Part shown: one piece after another, positions 35,002-47,027 of the stretch
Layout: each line of letters begins with the position of its first letter
How positions within the stretch are numbered: the first letter of the stretch is position 1
NCBI GenBank assembly: GCA_028820505.1
Contig: JAPPIT010000134.1
Span: forward strand, 1-64,000
Length of the DNA stretch: 64,000 nucleotides
Reading direction: 5' to 3'
Origin: Defluviicoccus sp.
GTDB lineage: Bacteria > Pseudomonadota > Alphaproteobacteria > MPNO01
The notes under the pieces: generated by a model
Seen by the model: only the letters and a program-made list of their open reading frames with translations
Databases searched by the model: none
Told to the model about the DNA's origin: nothing
Position numbers and translations under genes: made by a program

Positions 35002-35808
35002 CTAAGACGGGTAGTCGAACGGCGCGACCGTGTGGCCGTGCCAGGTGGGGCCGTGGCCGCTCCCGATGCCGGGCGCGTTGGCGATCGCCGCCTGGACGAA
35101 GGCCTGCGCGCGCGCGCAGGCCGACCGGAGCGGGAGACCCTGGCCCAGCCCCGTGGCGATCGCGGAGGCGAGCGTGCACCCCGTCCCATGCGTATGGACC
35201 GTCTCGACGCGATCGGCGGACAGCGTCTCGACGCCGGACCCGGCGATCAGCAGGTCCTCGATCCGGGCGCCGGGAAGGTGTCCGCCCTTGAGGTAGACCG
35301 CCTCGCATCCCATGCCGATCAGGCGCGCGCCCGCCCGTTCCATGGACGCGCGGTCGGCGATATCGATTCCGGTCAGCGCTTCGGCCTCCGGGATATTCGG
35401 CGTCAGCACGCTCGCCATCGGCAGCAGCCGGGCGCTAAGCGCACCGACGGCATCGGGTTCGAGGAGCGCCGCCCCGCCCTTCGCCACCATGACCGGATCG
35501 ACGACCAGGGGCACGCCGTCGAGGTCCGCGAGTGCCGCGGCGACCGCCTCGATCGTCGCCGCGTCGTGCAGCATCCCGGTCTTGACGCAATCGACGCCGA
35601 TATCGTCGATCACGACCCGCATTTGCTGCTGGACGAAGGCGGGGTCGATCGGCACGACGCCGTGCACGCCGCGCGTGTCCTGGGCGGTGAGCGCCGTGAT
35701 CGCGGTCGCCGCGTAGCCGCCGAGCGCGGTCACCGTCTTGATGTCCGCCTGGATTCCCGCCCCGCCGCCGGAGTCGGAGCCGGCAACGATCAGAATCCGG
35801 GCCGGCAT
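35002..35808 (-). CDS. thiD: Hydroxymethylpyrimidine kinase / phosphomethylpyrimidine kinase
   Basis: A 268-aa ribokinase-fold enzyme phosphorylating HMP and HMP-P for thiamine synthesis. ARILIVAGSDSGGGAGIQAD holds the substrate loop, and THGTGCTLASAIATGLGQG holds the anion hole and catalytic Asp region (here GTGCTLASA). I use ATG 35808; a TTG at 35826 overlapping the glmM stop is possible. It is the last gene of the long minus-strand block ending with folP and glmM. thiE lies 18.5 kb away, so the thiamine genes are dispersed. Confidence 0.95.
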   Translation of the reverse strand: MPARILIVAGSDSGGGAGIQADIKTVTALGGYAATAITALTAQDTRGVHGVVPIDPAFVQQQMRVVIDDIGVDCVKTGMLHDAATIEAVAAALADLDGVPLVVDPVMVAKGGAALLEPDAVGALSARLLPMASVLTPNIPEAEALTGIDIADRASMERAGARLIGMGCEAVYLKGGHLPGARIEDLLIAGSGVETLSADRVETVHTHGTGCTLASAIATGLGQGLPLRSACARAQAFVQAAIANAPGIGSGHGPTWHGHTVAPFDYPS

Positions 35809-35815
35809 CGGATCT

Positions 35816-37162
35816 TCAGGCCGCAACCCGCTCGATGGCGTCGACGAGCTTCGAGACCACGTCGGCGATCAGCGTCTCGTCGCGCCCCTCGGCCATCACG
35901 CGGATCAGCGGTTCCGTACCGGACTTGCGGATCAGCACGCGCCCGTCCCGGCCGAGCCGGGATTCCGCGTCCCTGACGGCACTCTGGACCGACTCGTTGT
36001 CGAGCGGGAACTGGCCCGCGAAGGGGACGTTCCGGAGGAGCTGAGGCAGCGGCGTGAACACGCGTCCCACCTCGCTGACCTTGCGCCCCGACCGGACCGC
36101 CACCGCCAGCACCTCCAGCGCCGCGATCAGGCCGTCGCCGGTGGTGCTGTAGTCGTTGAGGATGATGTGGCCCGACTGCTCGCCGCCCACGTTGAAGCCG
36201 TGACGGCGCATGTGCTCGACGACATAGCGGTCGCCGACGCGGGTCCTTTCCACGGTGAGCCCGTTTCCCCTGGCGTGGATCTCCAGGCCCAGATTGGACA
36301 TGACGGTCGCGACGAGTCCGCCGCCCTTCAGCCGTCCGGTCTCCTGCCACGAGCACGCGATCGCCGCCATCAGCTGGTCGCCGTCGAGCAGCGCCCCTTC
36401 TTCGTCGGCGATCAGCACCCGATCCGCATCGCCGTCGAGCGCAATCCCGATATCGGCGCCGTGACGGCGCACGGCCTCCTGCATGGCGGCGGTATCCGTG
36501 CTGCCGCATTCCCGGTTTATGTTGAAACCGTCGGGCTCCACGCCCATCGGGATCACCTCGGCGCCGAGCTCCCAGAGCGCGGTCGGCGCGACCTTGTATC
36601 CGGCGCCGTTGGCGCAGTCGACCACCGCCTTGAGCCCGTCGAGCCGGCTCCCCCGGGGGAAAGTGTTCTTGACGAACTCGATATAGCGCCCCTGGGCGTC
36701 GTCCAGCCGCTGGGCGCGGCCCAGCGCGGCGGAAGCAGCCTGGTACCTGCCGAGATCGGAATCGATCAGCGCCTCAATCTCGGCTTCCGCATCGTCGGAC
36801 AGCTTGTAACCGTCCGGACCGAAGAGTTTGATCCCGTTGTCGCGATAGCCGTTGTGAGAGGCCGAGATCATCACCCCGATGTCGGCCCGCAGGCTGCGCG
36901 TCAGCATCGCGATCGCCGGCGTCGGCATCGGTCCGACCATGATCACGTCCATACCCATGGCGATGAACCCGGCCGTCAGGGCGGGCTCCAGCATGTAGCC
37001 GGAAAGCCGCGTATCCTTCCCGATCACCGCCCGGTGGCGGTGGTCGCCGCGGGTGAACAGGGCACCCGCCGCCATGCCGACACGAAGCGCGGTCTGCGCC
37101 GTCATCGGCTCGGCGTTCGCCAGGCCGCGAATGCCATCGGTGCCGAACAGTTGACGTGTCAT
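35816..37162 (-). CDS. glmM: Phosphoglucosamine mutase
   Basis: A 448-aa mutase converting glucosamine-6-P to glucosamine-1-P for UDP-GlcNAc. [20 protein letters not shown] begins the protein, the phosphoserine loop is [17 protein letters not shown], the Mg-binding loop is [17 protein letters not shown], and the phosphate-binding loop [15 protein letters not shown] is near the end. Start 37162 gives the family length (about 445). It lies downstream of ftsH-folP, a standard bacterial arrangement. Confidence 0.97.
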   Translation of the reverse strand: MTRQLFGTDGIRGLANAEPMTAQTALRVGMAAGALFTRGDHRHRAVIGKDTRLSGYMLEPALTAGFIAMGMDVIMVGPMPTPAIAMLTRSLRADIGVMISASHNGYRDNGIKLFGPDGYKLSDDAEAEIEALIDSDLGRYQAASAALGRAQRLDDAQGRYIEFVKNTFPRGSRLDGLKAVVDCANGAGYKVAPTALWELGAEVIPMGVEPDGFNINRECGSTDTAAMQEAVRRHGADIGIALDGDADRVLIADEEGALLDGDQLMAAIACSWQETGRLKGGGLVATVMSNLGLEIHARGNGLTVERTRVGDRYVVEHMRRHGFNVGGEQSGHIILNDYSTTGDGLIAALEVLAVAVRSGRKVSEVGRVFTPLPQLLRNVPFAGQFPLDNESVQSAVRDAESRLGRDGRVLIRKSGTEPLIRVMAEGRDETLIADVVSKLVDAIERVAA

Positions 37163-37244
37163 GGCCGCTCGCAAAACTTCGCGCACACATTTTCCCGATC
37201 CCCACGGCCCGCAATCGGCGCCCCGCGGATCCGAAAACTCCGGG

Positions 37245-38413
37245 TCAAGTTACGCCGAGCCCTCCGATCCGCGCAAGAACGGCAAGCGCCTGCCTTGTTT
37301 CGGCGACGTCGTGCACCCGGAACAGTTGCACGCCCTGAAGCGCCGCCGCCGTGGCCGCGGCAAGCGAGCCGGCCAGCCGGGCCTTGGGAGGCTCGCCCCG
37401 GGACATCCGCCCGATGAAGCTCTTGCGCGAGGCTCCGAGCACCACCGGGCAACCGGTTGTGTGAAGCAGGCCGATCTCGGCCAGGATGGCCGAATTGTGC
37501 CCGTCGTCCTTGCCGAACCCGATCCCGGGATCGACCGCCAGCGAACCCCTCGCGATGCCCGCCGCGACGCACGCCGCGACCCGCGAGTCGAGAAACCGAA
37601 AGACCTCGTATGGCGCATCCGAATAGACGGGCGCGTCCTGCATGGTCTCGGGTGTACCCTGCATATGCATCAGGATCGCGCAGGCACGCCGCGTGGCCAC
37701 GGTCTCGAGGGAAGCTTCGTCGAAGGAAAGGGCGCTCACGTCGTTGACCGCGAACGCCCCCGCCTCGAGCGCGGCGCGCATGACCTCGGGGCGGCGGGTA
37801 TCGGCCGAGACCGGGATACCGTCCGCGGCCAGCGCCCCGATCACCGGCAAGACGCGGTCGCGCTCGATCGCCGCCGTGACGGGCGCGGCGCCCGGACGCG
37901 TCGATTCGCCGCCGACGTCGATCAGGTCGGCACCGGCCTCGACCAGCCGCCGGCCGGCCGCGACCGCGTCTTCGGTCGCGACGCTGTCCCCGCCGTCGGA
38001 AAAGCTGTCGGGGGTCGCGTTGACGACCCCGATCAGTCGCGCCCGATCGAGCGACAGCCCGGCGAATGGCGGGCGGGGTCGAGCGATCTTCTCCAGTCGG
38101 GCGGCGACCGCGCCGCCGAGCGCCGCCTCATCACTGGCCGCCCAATCCTCGATCTCCGCAAGCGGAACGGGCCCCGCCCGCACCAGCCGCCGCCCGTCCG
38201 CCAGCATCGCGACGCAGGCGGAAAAAGCGACCGGCCCGCCGGCCAGCGGCCTCGCGCGGCTGGCCTCGACCGCACGTGCGGCGGCCTGGCCGGTCAGCAA
38301 CCCGGTGGGCACCAGCGTGAGGCAGCCCGCCGGATCGGACGGCAAGGAAAAGCCCCGGGGCAGGCCGGGGCTCCATTCGACGGTAAAGGGAAGCGGTGGC
38401 GATGCGTGCGTCG

Positions 38414-38417
<4 letters not shown>
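37245..38417 (-). CDS. folP: Dihydropteroate synthase
   Basis: A 390-aa enzyme joining p-aminobenzoate to hydroxymethyl-dihydropterin diphosphate. The DHPS TIM barrel starts at about residue 125 with [18 protein letters not shown], then [31 protein letters not shown] and [19 protein letters not shown] roughly 120-residue N-terminal extension of unassigned function precedes the barrel, as in several alphaproteobacterial FolP proteins. The GTG start at 38417 overlaps the ftsH stop (GTGA). The 535-aa track ORF adds antisense sequence. Confidence 0.95.
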
Positions 38418-40357
<1,940 letters not shown>

Positions 40358-40380
40358 GCCCAGTTTCCCGAATGGCGCAG

Positions 40381-40461
40381 GCGCGGACGGAACTCCGTGT
40401 TCCGCGCCCGCGGATCGTCCCGCAAACGGACAGAGTGAATAGATAATGCGACAATCGCATT
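40381..40461 (-). promoter_or_regulatory. tilS-ftsH intergenic region with two hairpins
   Basis: The 102-bp gap contains AATGCGA-CAA-TCGCATT (40445-40461), a perfect 7-bp hairpin overlapping the tilS stop, and GCGCGG-ACGG-AACT-CCGT-GTT-CCGCGC (40381-40407), a 10-bp stem with a 3-nt bulge. They may attenuate read-through or shape the ftsH leader. No T-run follows, so neither is a clear terminator. I see no convincing promoter. Confidence 0.4.
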
Positions 40462-41797
40462 AAACAACCGCAAACTCGGTCGCCGCAAGCGCCTTCGACG
40501 GGGCGAAGGCCATGCTCGCAACAACGGGTTTTTCGATCGCCCGCGTTTCTCGCTGCCAGGAAAGATGGGGCACTTCGAGCACGCCCTCGCCATCGTACAC
40601 CGCCGGGAGGGCGCGGCATGCTTCGTCCGGCATCGGGAGCGCACATTCGAAAGTGCCGCGCACGGTGCGCCAGCCCGCGGCGCCGAGAGCACGTAGATGC
40701 AATGCATCCGCGCCTTTAGCGGCGGGCGCGAACGAAATCCGGAACCGGCCGTCCCACAGCGTCTTGCCTCCGGCAACCGCGGGCACGGTCTCCCGGATCG
40801 TTCCGGCCTCGCGGACGAACAGGATCGTCTCGCCCGACGGCCTGATAGCGCAACCGGCCAGCGTACGAGACTGCATGACGCCTGTTCCCCGCAGGCCGTC
40901 CAGGAGCGGTTCGAGCCTGGCGCGCCGGGGCGCGTAGCGGCGGCCGCCGATACAGCCGAGGATACGTTCCAGCGCGCGCCGCGAGAGATCCACAGGCGCG
41001 GCGGCGAGCGTCCGCCTGTCCACCAGGGCGTAGCCGGCGGGAAAGACCGTCGTACAGCGTGCCAGCAGCGCCGCGGTCTCCCGTTCGAGCGTTTCGCGCG
41101 CGGCGGCGACCCGGCTGGCGGTGGCGGCGAGGCGAGCCGGGGTCAGCCCTTCGCGCAGGAGCACGGCGGCGGAACGCCGCAGCCGGGCACGGGCGAACGC
41201 GGGGTCGGCGTTGGCGGGGTCCTCGATCCACCCTTGCCCGAGCGAAACGAGCGTTGCCCGCAGGCGCGACCGGCCTACCCGAAGCAGCGGCCGGAGAATG
41301 CGGCCCCAGGACGTTTCCAGGACCGGCGGCATGGCGGCGAGCCCGTCCAGGCCGCTCCCCGCGGCAAGGCGGAGGAGCACCGTCTCCGCCTGATCGTCTC
41401 GGTGGTGCGCGGTCACGAGATGGAGAACGCCGTTTTCCGAGCACCATTCGCCGAGCAGCCGGTACCGCGCCTCCCGCGCCGCCGCCTGTATCCCGGCTTT
41501 CGGCTTGGCGCCCTCCCAGCTCAGCCGGACACAGGCTATGCCGCGCGCGGCAAGCCACTCCAGGGTACGGCTAGCCGCCCGGTCCGATCCGTCGCTCAGC
41601 CCGTGATCCACGACCAGCGCGGTCACGGTCCCGCCGCGCCGGGCCGCCCAGGGCGCGGCCAGGAGCGCGAGGGCGCGGCTGTCCTGTCCGCCCGAAACGG
41701 CGATCGCGACGGATGGGTTGGGTTCGAACGGGCCGAGAGGGTCGACCAGGCGCGCGAACGCCGCGGCGTCCAGCGCATCGTCGCCGGGCGCGCCCAT
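40460..41797 (-). CDS. tilS: tRNA(Ile)-lysidine synthetase
   Basis: A 445-aa enzyme converting C34 of tRNA-Ile(CAU) to lysidine, allowing AUA decoding. The N-type ATP pyrophosphatase loop is VAIAVSGGQDSRALALLAAP, followed by LVTAHHRDDQAETVLLRLAA and GSGLDGLAAMPP, both family signatures. The C-terminal half is less conserved. It lies 6 bp after cpoB and upstream of ftsH. The length is typical. Confidence 0.96.
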   Translation of the reverse strand: MGAPGDDALDAAAFARLVDPLGPFEPNPSVAIAVSGGQDSRALALLAAPWAARRGGTVTALVVDHGLSDGSDRAASRTLEWLAARGIACVRLSWEGAKPKAGIQAAAREARYRLLGEWCSENGVLHLVTAHHRDDQAETVLLRLAAGSGLDGLAAMPPVLETSWGRILRPLLRVGRSRLRATLVSLGQGWIEDPANADPAFARARLRRSAAVLLREGLTPARLAATASRVAAARETLERETAALLARCTTVFPAGYALVDRRTLAAAPVDLSRRALERILGCIGGRRYAPRRARLEPLLDGLRGTGVMQSRTLAGCAIRPSGETILFVREAGTIRETVPAVAGGKTLWDGRFRISFAPAAKGADALHLRALGAAGWRTVRGTFECALPMPDEACRALPAVYDGEGVLEVPHLSWQRETRAIEKPVVASMAFAPSKALAATEFAVV

Positions 41798-41803
41798 GCG
41801 AGG

Positions 41804-42715
41804 CTAGCTGCATTTGAGGCGCTTCTGCTGCCTCGAAACGCGCTTTTTCAGTGTCGGGTTGGCCTTGGGAAACTCGTCGAGCAGGCGCGCCAGCGCCGTG
41901 CATGCCTCCCGCTTCTTGCCGAGCTGACGGAGCGATACGCCGAGATTGTAGAGGCTGTCGGGTGCCTTGGGCCCGCGGGGGAACTTCTTGTAGCCGTCAG
42001 CGAAGGCGAAGGAGGCGTTCTGGTAGTCCTTGCGCACCAGATATGTCCGGCCGAGCCAAAAATAGGCGTTACCGGTCAACGCGTGTTTCGGGTGTTTGTC
42101 GATGAAGGTGCGGAACGCGGCGCCCGCCTTGGTATAGTCCGCTTCCTTCAGAGTCAGGGAAAGCGCGTAATCGTATTGTTCCTTGGCGCTGCCGGCGGGA
42201 AGGACGGGTGCCGGCTTGACCGCTGCCGCGGCGCTTCCCCGCTTCAGGGTCCCGAGAGGGCGGGGCGGAGCGTCGGGCGCCGTGGTTCCACCGATGATCG
42301 ATGCGTTTTCCGTTCCCGATGTCCCGGAGGCGTCGGCCGCCGCGGACGCCGGCACCCCGCGTTCGAGCGCTTGTAACCGGAGTTCGAGATCGGCAGCGAG
42401 CTTCTCGACCCGCTCCGCGTCGCGGCGGCGCTCGTTCTCGAGGGTTTCGATTCGCCGCTCCAGGCCGCGAATCAGCGCCTCGAATTCGTTCAGCCGAACC
42501 TCTGCGTTGGCCGCGGCGGCGTCGGCCGATCCCGACACCGCGCCGCGGGAGACGGAACGCTGCAGCGTCTGGACTTCGCGCTGAAGCCGCTCCAGCCTGT
42601 CGGTCAGCTCGTAGAATTCCGTCGACTGGCTCGCCGCGGGCATGGGAACGGCTGCGATTCCCAGCGCAACCAGCACGTATACCGGAATCGGCAGCCTCGC
42701 CTGGAATTGTTTCAT
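41804..42715 (-). CDS. cpoB: Cell division coordinator CpoB / YbgF
   Basis: A 303-aa periplasmic protein linking Tol-Pal energy state to septal peptidoglycan synthesis. A signal peptide (IPVYVLVALGIAAVPMPAAS) precedes a coiled-coil (LTDRLERLQREVQTLQRSV and an EALIRGLERRIETLENERRR stretch). The C-terminal TPR domain begins at SAKEQYDYALSLTLKEADY and includes GNAYFWLGRTYLVRKDYQNA. The last residues are Lys-rich and end in Cys-Ser. It closes the tolQRAB-pal-cpoB set. Confidence 0.93.
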   Translation of the reverse strand: MKQFQARLPIPVYVLVALGIAAVPMPAASQSTEFYELTDRLERLQREVQTLQRSVSRGAVSGSADAAAANAEVRLNEFEALIRGLERRIETLENERRRDAERVEKLAADLELRLQALERGVPASAAADASGTSGTENASIIGGTTAPDAPPRPLGTLKRGSAAAAVKPAPVLPAGSAKEQYDYALSLTLKEADYTKAGAAFRTFIDKHPKHALTGNAYFWLGRTYLVRKDYQNASFAFADGYKKFPRGPKAPDSLYNLGVSLRQLGKKREACTALARLLDEFPKANPTLKKRVSRQQKRLKCS

Positions 42716-42808
42716 CGGGCCCTAACCCTTCCGTCCGGTCGCCCCCCGGGCCGTCGGACGCGCACCAGAATGGACCCGGATTATGGCGAATTTTCGGCGC
42801 CGGCCGGA

Positions 42809-43363
42809 TCAGTTGGACGGGCGTAGCGTCGATTCGTCGATCTGCGTGACGCCGCGTCGGTTCTGGGCCCAGGCCTCTTCGGTGGAACCGGGGTCGACCG
42901 GACGTTCCTTGCCGTAGCTGACCGTCCGGATCCGGCCCGGGTCGATGCCGAGCGCGATCAGGTAGTTGCGCACGCTGATCGCGCGGCGCTCGCCGAGCGC
43001 CAGATTGTATTCCCGCGTCCCCCGTTCGTCGGCATGGCCCGCAATGGTGACGGCGATCGCGCTGTGCCGGTTGAGCCACTCCGCCTGCGCGTCCAGGACG
43101 CCGCGCGCCTCGTTGGTCAAATCGAAGCGGTCGAATCCGAAATGGACGCGGTCGCCGACATTGACGACGAAGTCCTCCTGAGATCCGGGTGGGATGGCCG
43201 GCTGAGTCGGCAGATCCCTCTGCGTCACGGCGCCCTGGCCGCTCGTTGTCGTCTGCGGGCCCTGGTTCCCGGTCGTGGACGTGGAAGCCTGCTCGTTCGG
43301 AGTCGAACTGCACCCCCACATAAGGGCCGCAGCGACGGCGACCGTGAGAATCCTGAAACGCAT
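42809..43363 (-). CDS. pal: Peptidoglycan-associated lipoprotein
   Basis: A 184-aa outer-membrane lipoprotein. Signal and lipobox: MRFRILTVAVAAALMWGCSS, with Cys at residue 18. After a Ser/Thr/Gln-rich linker, the OmpA-like domain binds diaminopimelate in peptidoglycan, with GFDRFDLTNEARGVLDAQAE, ITIAGHADERGTREYNLALG-type core (here VTIAGHADERGTREY) and GERRAISVRNYLIALG. ATG 43363 has AAGGAG. A 140-bp gap separates it from tolB and contains a possible TTGTAT-N17-CATATT promoter on this strand. Confidence 0.96.
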   Translation of the reverse strand: MRFRILTVAVAAALMWGCSSTPNEQASTSTTGNQGPQTTTSGQGAVTQRDLPTQPAIPPGSQEDFVVNVGDRVHFGFDRFDLTNEARGVLDAQAEWLNRHSAIAVTIAGHADERGTREYNLALGERRAISVRNYLIALGIDPGRIRTVSYGKERPVDPGSTEEAWAQNRRGVTQIDESTLRPSN

Positions 43364-43503
43364 GTAGATGCTCCTTCGAGAGTCAGATGCCCGCCGCGGC
43401 CCGGCGACGGCGTCATTCGACCGCCGCAATATGCCGCCCGGGCGGATGGAATACAACAAACGCAAAGGGCACGGCCGCCCTAGACGACCGGCAACCCCAC
43501 GCC

Positions 43504-44853
43504 TCAGCGCTTCAACGGCGACCATGCAGGGTCCGACGCGTCCCGCGGCGTGGTGATCTCGCGCTCGTTGTACCCGGTAAGGTCGATCGAATAGAGCTTC
43601 GGCCCCGGCTTCTTCTGTCCGGGCCGCGCCCGCGGCTGGCGGAAATACATCAGGACCCGCCCGTTCGGCGCCCAGGTCGGCGCCTCCACCAGGAAGTCGG
43701 TCACCAGAATGCGTTCCCCCGTGCCGTCGGGACGCATCACGCCGATCGAGAACTGGCCGCGATTGATCTTGGTGAAGGCGATCAGATCGCCGCGCGGCGA
43801 CCAGACCGGCGTCGCGTAACGCCCCTCGCCGAAGCTCACGCGCCGCGCGTTCCCCTTTTCCATGTCCATCACGTAAATCTGCTGCTGTCCGCTCCGGTCG
43901 GAGTTGAACACCAGACGCTCGCCGTCGGGCGAAACCGAGGGCGAGGTGTCGATCGCCGGATGATTGGTGAGCCTGCGCACGTTCCCGGTCCGCAGGTCCA
44001 TCGCGTAGATCTCCGAGTTGCCGTTGCGCGCCATGCTCATGACCAGCGTGGTCCCGTCGGGCGAGAAGCGGGGCGCGAACGTCATGCCGGGAAAGTCGCC
44101 GAGAATCTCCTGCTGGCCGGTGTCGATGTTGTAGAGGTAGACGCGCGGCCTGTCGTCGACGAAGGACAGGAAAGTGATCTCCTGTTCCGTCGGGGAGAAC
44201 CGCGGCGTCAGCACGAGATGCTCGCCTCCCGTCAAATAGCGGTGATTGGCGCCGTCCTGATCCATGATCGCGAGCCGTTTGATCCGCCGTGCGGCGGGCC
44301 CCGATTCATCCACATAGACGACGCGGGTATCGAAATAGCCGCTCTCCCCGGTTACGCGCTGGTAGATCTTGTCGGCGATGCGGTGCGCGACCACACGCCA
44401 GTTGTCCGGCGCCGTCCGAAAGCGCGTGCCGATCATCTGCTGCTGGCCAAAGACGTCCCACAGCCTGAACTCGACCGTAAGCCGGCCGTTGGGCGAAATC
44501 TCCGCCCTGCCGTTGACCAGCGCCTGGGCGTTGATCAGCCGCCAGTCGCCGAAGCGCGGTTGAACGCCGATATCGGCGGGAGACTGGATAAACGCCTTCT
44601 TGTCGATGGGGCGGAACAGCCCCGAGCGCGCAAGATCGGCCGACACGACCTCGGCGACCTGCCTGCCGTAGTTCGCGCTCCTGTCATCGGGACCCTGGAA
44701 ATCGGGGATCGCGATCGGCATGGGCTGGACCTGTCCGCGGGTGATGTCCACCTTCAACTCGGCGTTGGCGGACGTCGCCGCCGCCGAGACGGCAAGGGCC
44801 AGTGCGGCGAGCGCGATCCGGCGCGGCAGGCCGCTGAAACGGGCGTTCTTCAT
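43504..44853 (-). CDS. tolB: Tol-Pal system protein TolB
   Basis: A 449-aa periplasmic beta-propeller with an N-terminal domain. The signal peptide is [19 protein letters not shown]; then [20 protein letters not shown]. The propeller shows repeated blades: [60 protein letters not shown] and [20 protein letters not shown]. It binds Pal and cycles under TolA control. Its start overlaps the tolA stop (4 nt). Confidence 0.97.
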   Translation of the reverse strand: MKNARFSGLPRRIALAALALAVSAAATSANAELKVDITRGQVQPMPIAIPDFQGPDDRSANYGRQVAEVVSADLARSGLFRPIDKKAFIQSPADIGVQPRFGDWRLINAQALVNGRAEISPNGRLTVEFRLWDVFGQQQMIGTRFRTAPDNWRVVAHRIADKIYQRVTGESGYFDTRVVYVDESGPAARRIKRLAIMDQDGANHRYLTGGEHLVLTPRFSPTEQEITFLSFVDDRPRVYLYNIDTGQQEILGDFPGMTFAPRFSPDGTTLVMSMARNGNSEIYAMDLRTGNVRRLTNHPAIDTSPSVSPDGERLVFNSDRSGQQQIYVMDMEKGNARRVSFGEGRYATPVWSPRGDLIAFTKINRGQFSIGVMRPDGTGERILVTDFLVEAPTWAPNGRVLMYFRQPRARPGQKKPGPKLYSIDLTGYNEREITTPRDASDPAWSPLKR

Positions 44854-45812
44854 CGCAGCAACTCCCTGGTATCGAAATTGAACGAAATCGCGCGCCAGGT
44901 CTCATAGGAATCGAGCGGCAGGCGCAGCGGTTGGCAGCGCGGGTTCTTCAACGCCCGGAGGGCGCTTTCCGCATAGGCGCGGAAGACAGGGTCGGAGGAC
45001 AATCTCCCCTTGTCGACAATTCTGGGGCGGCCGATCAACGTCCCGTCGGGGTTGAGCCGGATCCCGATCTCGACCTTGATCTTGTGTGCGTCCTTGATGC
45101 CGATGGGCGGGTTCCAGCATTTCCAAACCTGCTCGCGAATCTGCCGTACCAGCTCGGAAATCAGCCGTCTCTGACGCAAGCTGTCCTGCGGGCGGGGTAC
45201 GGGGCGCGGCGACGGTCGGGCCTGTTCGCGGCGCGGCGCGGGCGCTGCGGTCTTGCGCTCGCGCTCCAGATCCCGGAGCAGTGTGTCGAACGCAGTGGGC
45301 GGCGGTTTCGGCTTGCGCTTCGGTACCGGAACCGCCTTGGCGAGCTGGGGCGGGGCCGGTTTGGGTTTTGCTTGGGGCGGCGGCGGTTTTTCGACCTTCT
45401 TGGGCTTGGGCTTGGGCTTGGGCTTGGGTTTCGGCTCCGGCTTGGGCTCGGGAATGGGCTCCGGTTTCGGTTCGGGCTTGGGTTCCGGCTTCGGCGCCGG
45501 CGGAGGTTCGAGCTCGGGTTTGGGTTCGGGAGCGGGCTCGGGTTTCGGCGGGGGTTCCGGCTCCGGAGGCGGGGGCGGCTTCGGCGGTTCGGGTTTCGGC
45601 GGTTCCGGTTCGGGCTTTTCGACGGGGGGCGGGGGATTGTCGGGTTTCGTCGGCTTCGGCTCGGGTTCGAGTTCGGCCGCCTCGGCGACGACGGTCACCG
45701 CAATGACCGCCTCGGCGGGCGGCGGCGGGTCGAAGAGCGCGGGCAATCCCAGCACGGCGAACGCCAGCACCCCCGCGTGAAGTCCGGTGGAAAGCGAAAT
45801 TCCCGCGCGCAA
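44850..45812 (-). CDS. tolA: TolA-like energy-transducing protein
   Basis: A 320-aa inner-membrane protein bridging the periplasm. One N-terminal helix ([17 protein letters not shown]) is followed by an unusually Pro-rich rod, about residues 45-175, made of [11 protein letters not shown] and KPKPKPKPK runs instead of the Ala-rich helix of E. coli TolA. The C-terminal globular domain ([40 protein letters not shown]) matches the TolA/TonB-like terminus of alphaproteobacteria. It lies between tolR and tolB. The polyproline rod would be extended and stiff. Confidence 0.93.
   Translation of the reverse strand: MRAGISLSTGLHAGVLAFAVLGLPALFDPPPPAEAVIAVTVVAEAAELEPEPKPTKPDNPPPPVEKPEPEPPKPEPPKPPPPPEPEPPPKPEPAPEPKPELEPPPAPKPEPKPEPKPEPIPEPKPEPKPKPKPKPKPKKVEKPPPPQAKPKPAPPQLAKAVPVPKRKPKPPPTAFDTLLRDLERERKTAAPAPRREQARPSPRPVPRPQDSLRQRRLISELVRQIREQVWKCWNPPIGIKDAHKIKVEIGIRLNPDGTLIGRPRIVDKGRLSSDPVFRAYAESALRALKNPRCQPLRLPLDSYETWRAISFNFDTRELLR
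45399..45428 (-). repeat. Hexanucleotide repeat (CTTGGG)5 inside tolA
   Basis: Five perfect CTTGGG units encode Lys-Pro repeats of the TolA rod. Length changes in multiples of six would keep the frame and alter rod length. It lies within a longer degenerate Pro-Lys-Glu repeat region, roughly 45290-45690. Confidence 0.8.
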
Positions 45813-45815
45813 GGG

Positions 45816-46292
45816 TCAGCGCTCCGCCCGGCCCGGGGACCCGACTTCGTCGCCCCCGGGCATCCGGGTGATCAGGGCGACACGCTCGAATCCCGCCAGG
45901 TTGACCGAGCCCATGACCCGCATCACCACGCCGTAGGCGACCGCCTTGTCGCCGCGCACGAAAATGCGCGTGTCCTTCTTGTTCTCTGTTATCGCGGTAA
46001 GGCGCGGGATCAGCCGCGGCAATTCGATCTCGGTGTCCTGAATGTAGATCTTGCCGTCGGCGCGCACCGTGATCACCAGGGGCTCGTCCTGACCGACCAT
46101 GCGGGACGCGGCGGTCTTGGGAAGGTCGACCGGAACGCCGACGGTGAGCAGCGGCGCGGTGATCATGAAGACCACCAGGAGAACCAGCATCACGTCGACG
46201 AAAGGCGTGACGTTGATTTCGCTCATCGGGCGGTACCGCGCCGCCCGCCGCGACTGGCGCGTTCCGGAGCCGTTGCCGACGGGGATCGCCAC
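45816..46292 (-). CDS. tolR: TolR (ExbD-family proton-channel subunit)
   Basis: A 158-aa protein with a cytoplasmic Arg-rich start (RRAARYRPMSEINVTPFVDV), one helix VMLVLLVVFMITAPLLTVGV carrying the protonatable Asp in PFVDVML, and the periplasmic ExbD/TolR domain (TDIFVRG-like, here TRIFVRGDKAVAYGVVMRVM). With TolQ it forms the proton-driven motor acting on TolA. Gaps of 3 bp separate it from tolQ and tolA. Confidence 0.96.
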   Translation of the reverse strand: MAIPVGNGSGTRQSRRAARYRPMSEINVTPFVDVMLVLLVVFMITAPLLTVGVPVDLPKTAASRMVGQDEPLVITVRADGKIYIQDTEIELPRLIPRLTAITENKKDTRIFVRGDKAVAYGVVMRVMGSVNLAGFERVALITRMPGGDEVGSPGRAER

Positions 46293-46295
46293 CGG

Positions 46296-47027
46296 TCAAT
46301 CCTTCGCGTCGGCCTGGCGCGACAGGATGGCGGAAAACTCGCCGGAGAAGGATTCGAGCCGGGCGGCGTAGCGCGAGATGTCGTTGTTGAGCTTGTTGTA
46401 GCCGATCACCGCCGGGATCGCGGCGATCAGGCCGAGCGCGGTGGCGAAGAGCGCCTCGGCGATGCCGGGAGCGACCACGGCGAGCGACGTGTTCTTGGTC
46501 AGCGCGATCGCCTGGAAACTGTTCATGATGCCCCAGACGGTGCCGAACAGGCCGATGAACGGCGCGGTGGAACCGACCGAAGCCAGGAAGGTCATGTAAC
46601 GTTCGAGATGGTGCAGCTCGCGGGCGAGCGCGATCTCCATCACGCGGTCGATGCGCCCGGTCAGCGTCAGCCGCGAGTCCCCTCCCAGCGCGCCGCGCTC
46701 GGTCGACCGCCGCCATTCGCGCATCGCGGCGACGAAGATGGCGGACATCGGATCCTCGGGGCGCTGGCCGACACGCTCGTACAGGTCGTCGAGCGACCCG
46801 CCGGACCAGAACCGGTCCTCGAATTCGCTCGCCTGCCGTTCGAGGCGGCGCATCCGCAAGACCTTTTCGAAGATCACCGCCCAGCACCAGAACGACGCCG
46901 CGATCAGCAGGATCATCACGACCTGGACGACGATATCGGCCTGGAGAAACAGCCCCCAGATCGAGAGGTCGCCGGCGAACGAGCCGGCAAGGTCTGCGGA
47001 TTCAAGAAACGGCATGATCGGACTCAC
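46296..47027 (-). CDS. tolQ: TolQ (MotA/TolQ/ExbB proton-channel subunit)
   Basis: A 243-aa inner-membrane protein. Helix 1 is VVQVVMILLIAASFWCWAVI; helices 2 and 3 lie around ASVGSTAPFIGLFGTVWGIM and GIAEALFATALGLIAAIPAV, with the conserved Thr and Gly-Pro features of TolQ/ExbB. The track start is GTG at 47027, overlapping ybgC by 26 nt; ATG 47015 (MPFLESADL) is an equally reasonable start. It drives TolA with TolR. Confidence 0.96.
   Translation of the reverse strand: MSPIMPFLESADLAGSFAGDLSIWGLFLQADIVVQVVMILLIAASFWCWAVIFEKVLRMRRLERQASEFEDRFWSGGSLDDLYERVGQRPEDPMSAIFVAAMREWRRSTERGALGGDSRLTLTGRIDRVMEIALARELHHLERYMTFLASVGSTAPFIGLFGTVWGIMNSFQAIALTKNTSLAVVAPGIAEALFATALGLIAAIPAVIGYNKLNNDISRYAARLESFSGEFSAILSRQADAKD

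Noticed and set aside
45290-45690. Gly-rich plus-strand ORFs opposite tolA (for example 45253-45780)
   Set aside because: Mirror image of the Pro/Lys-rich TolA rod. No ribosome binding site or family resemblance.
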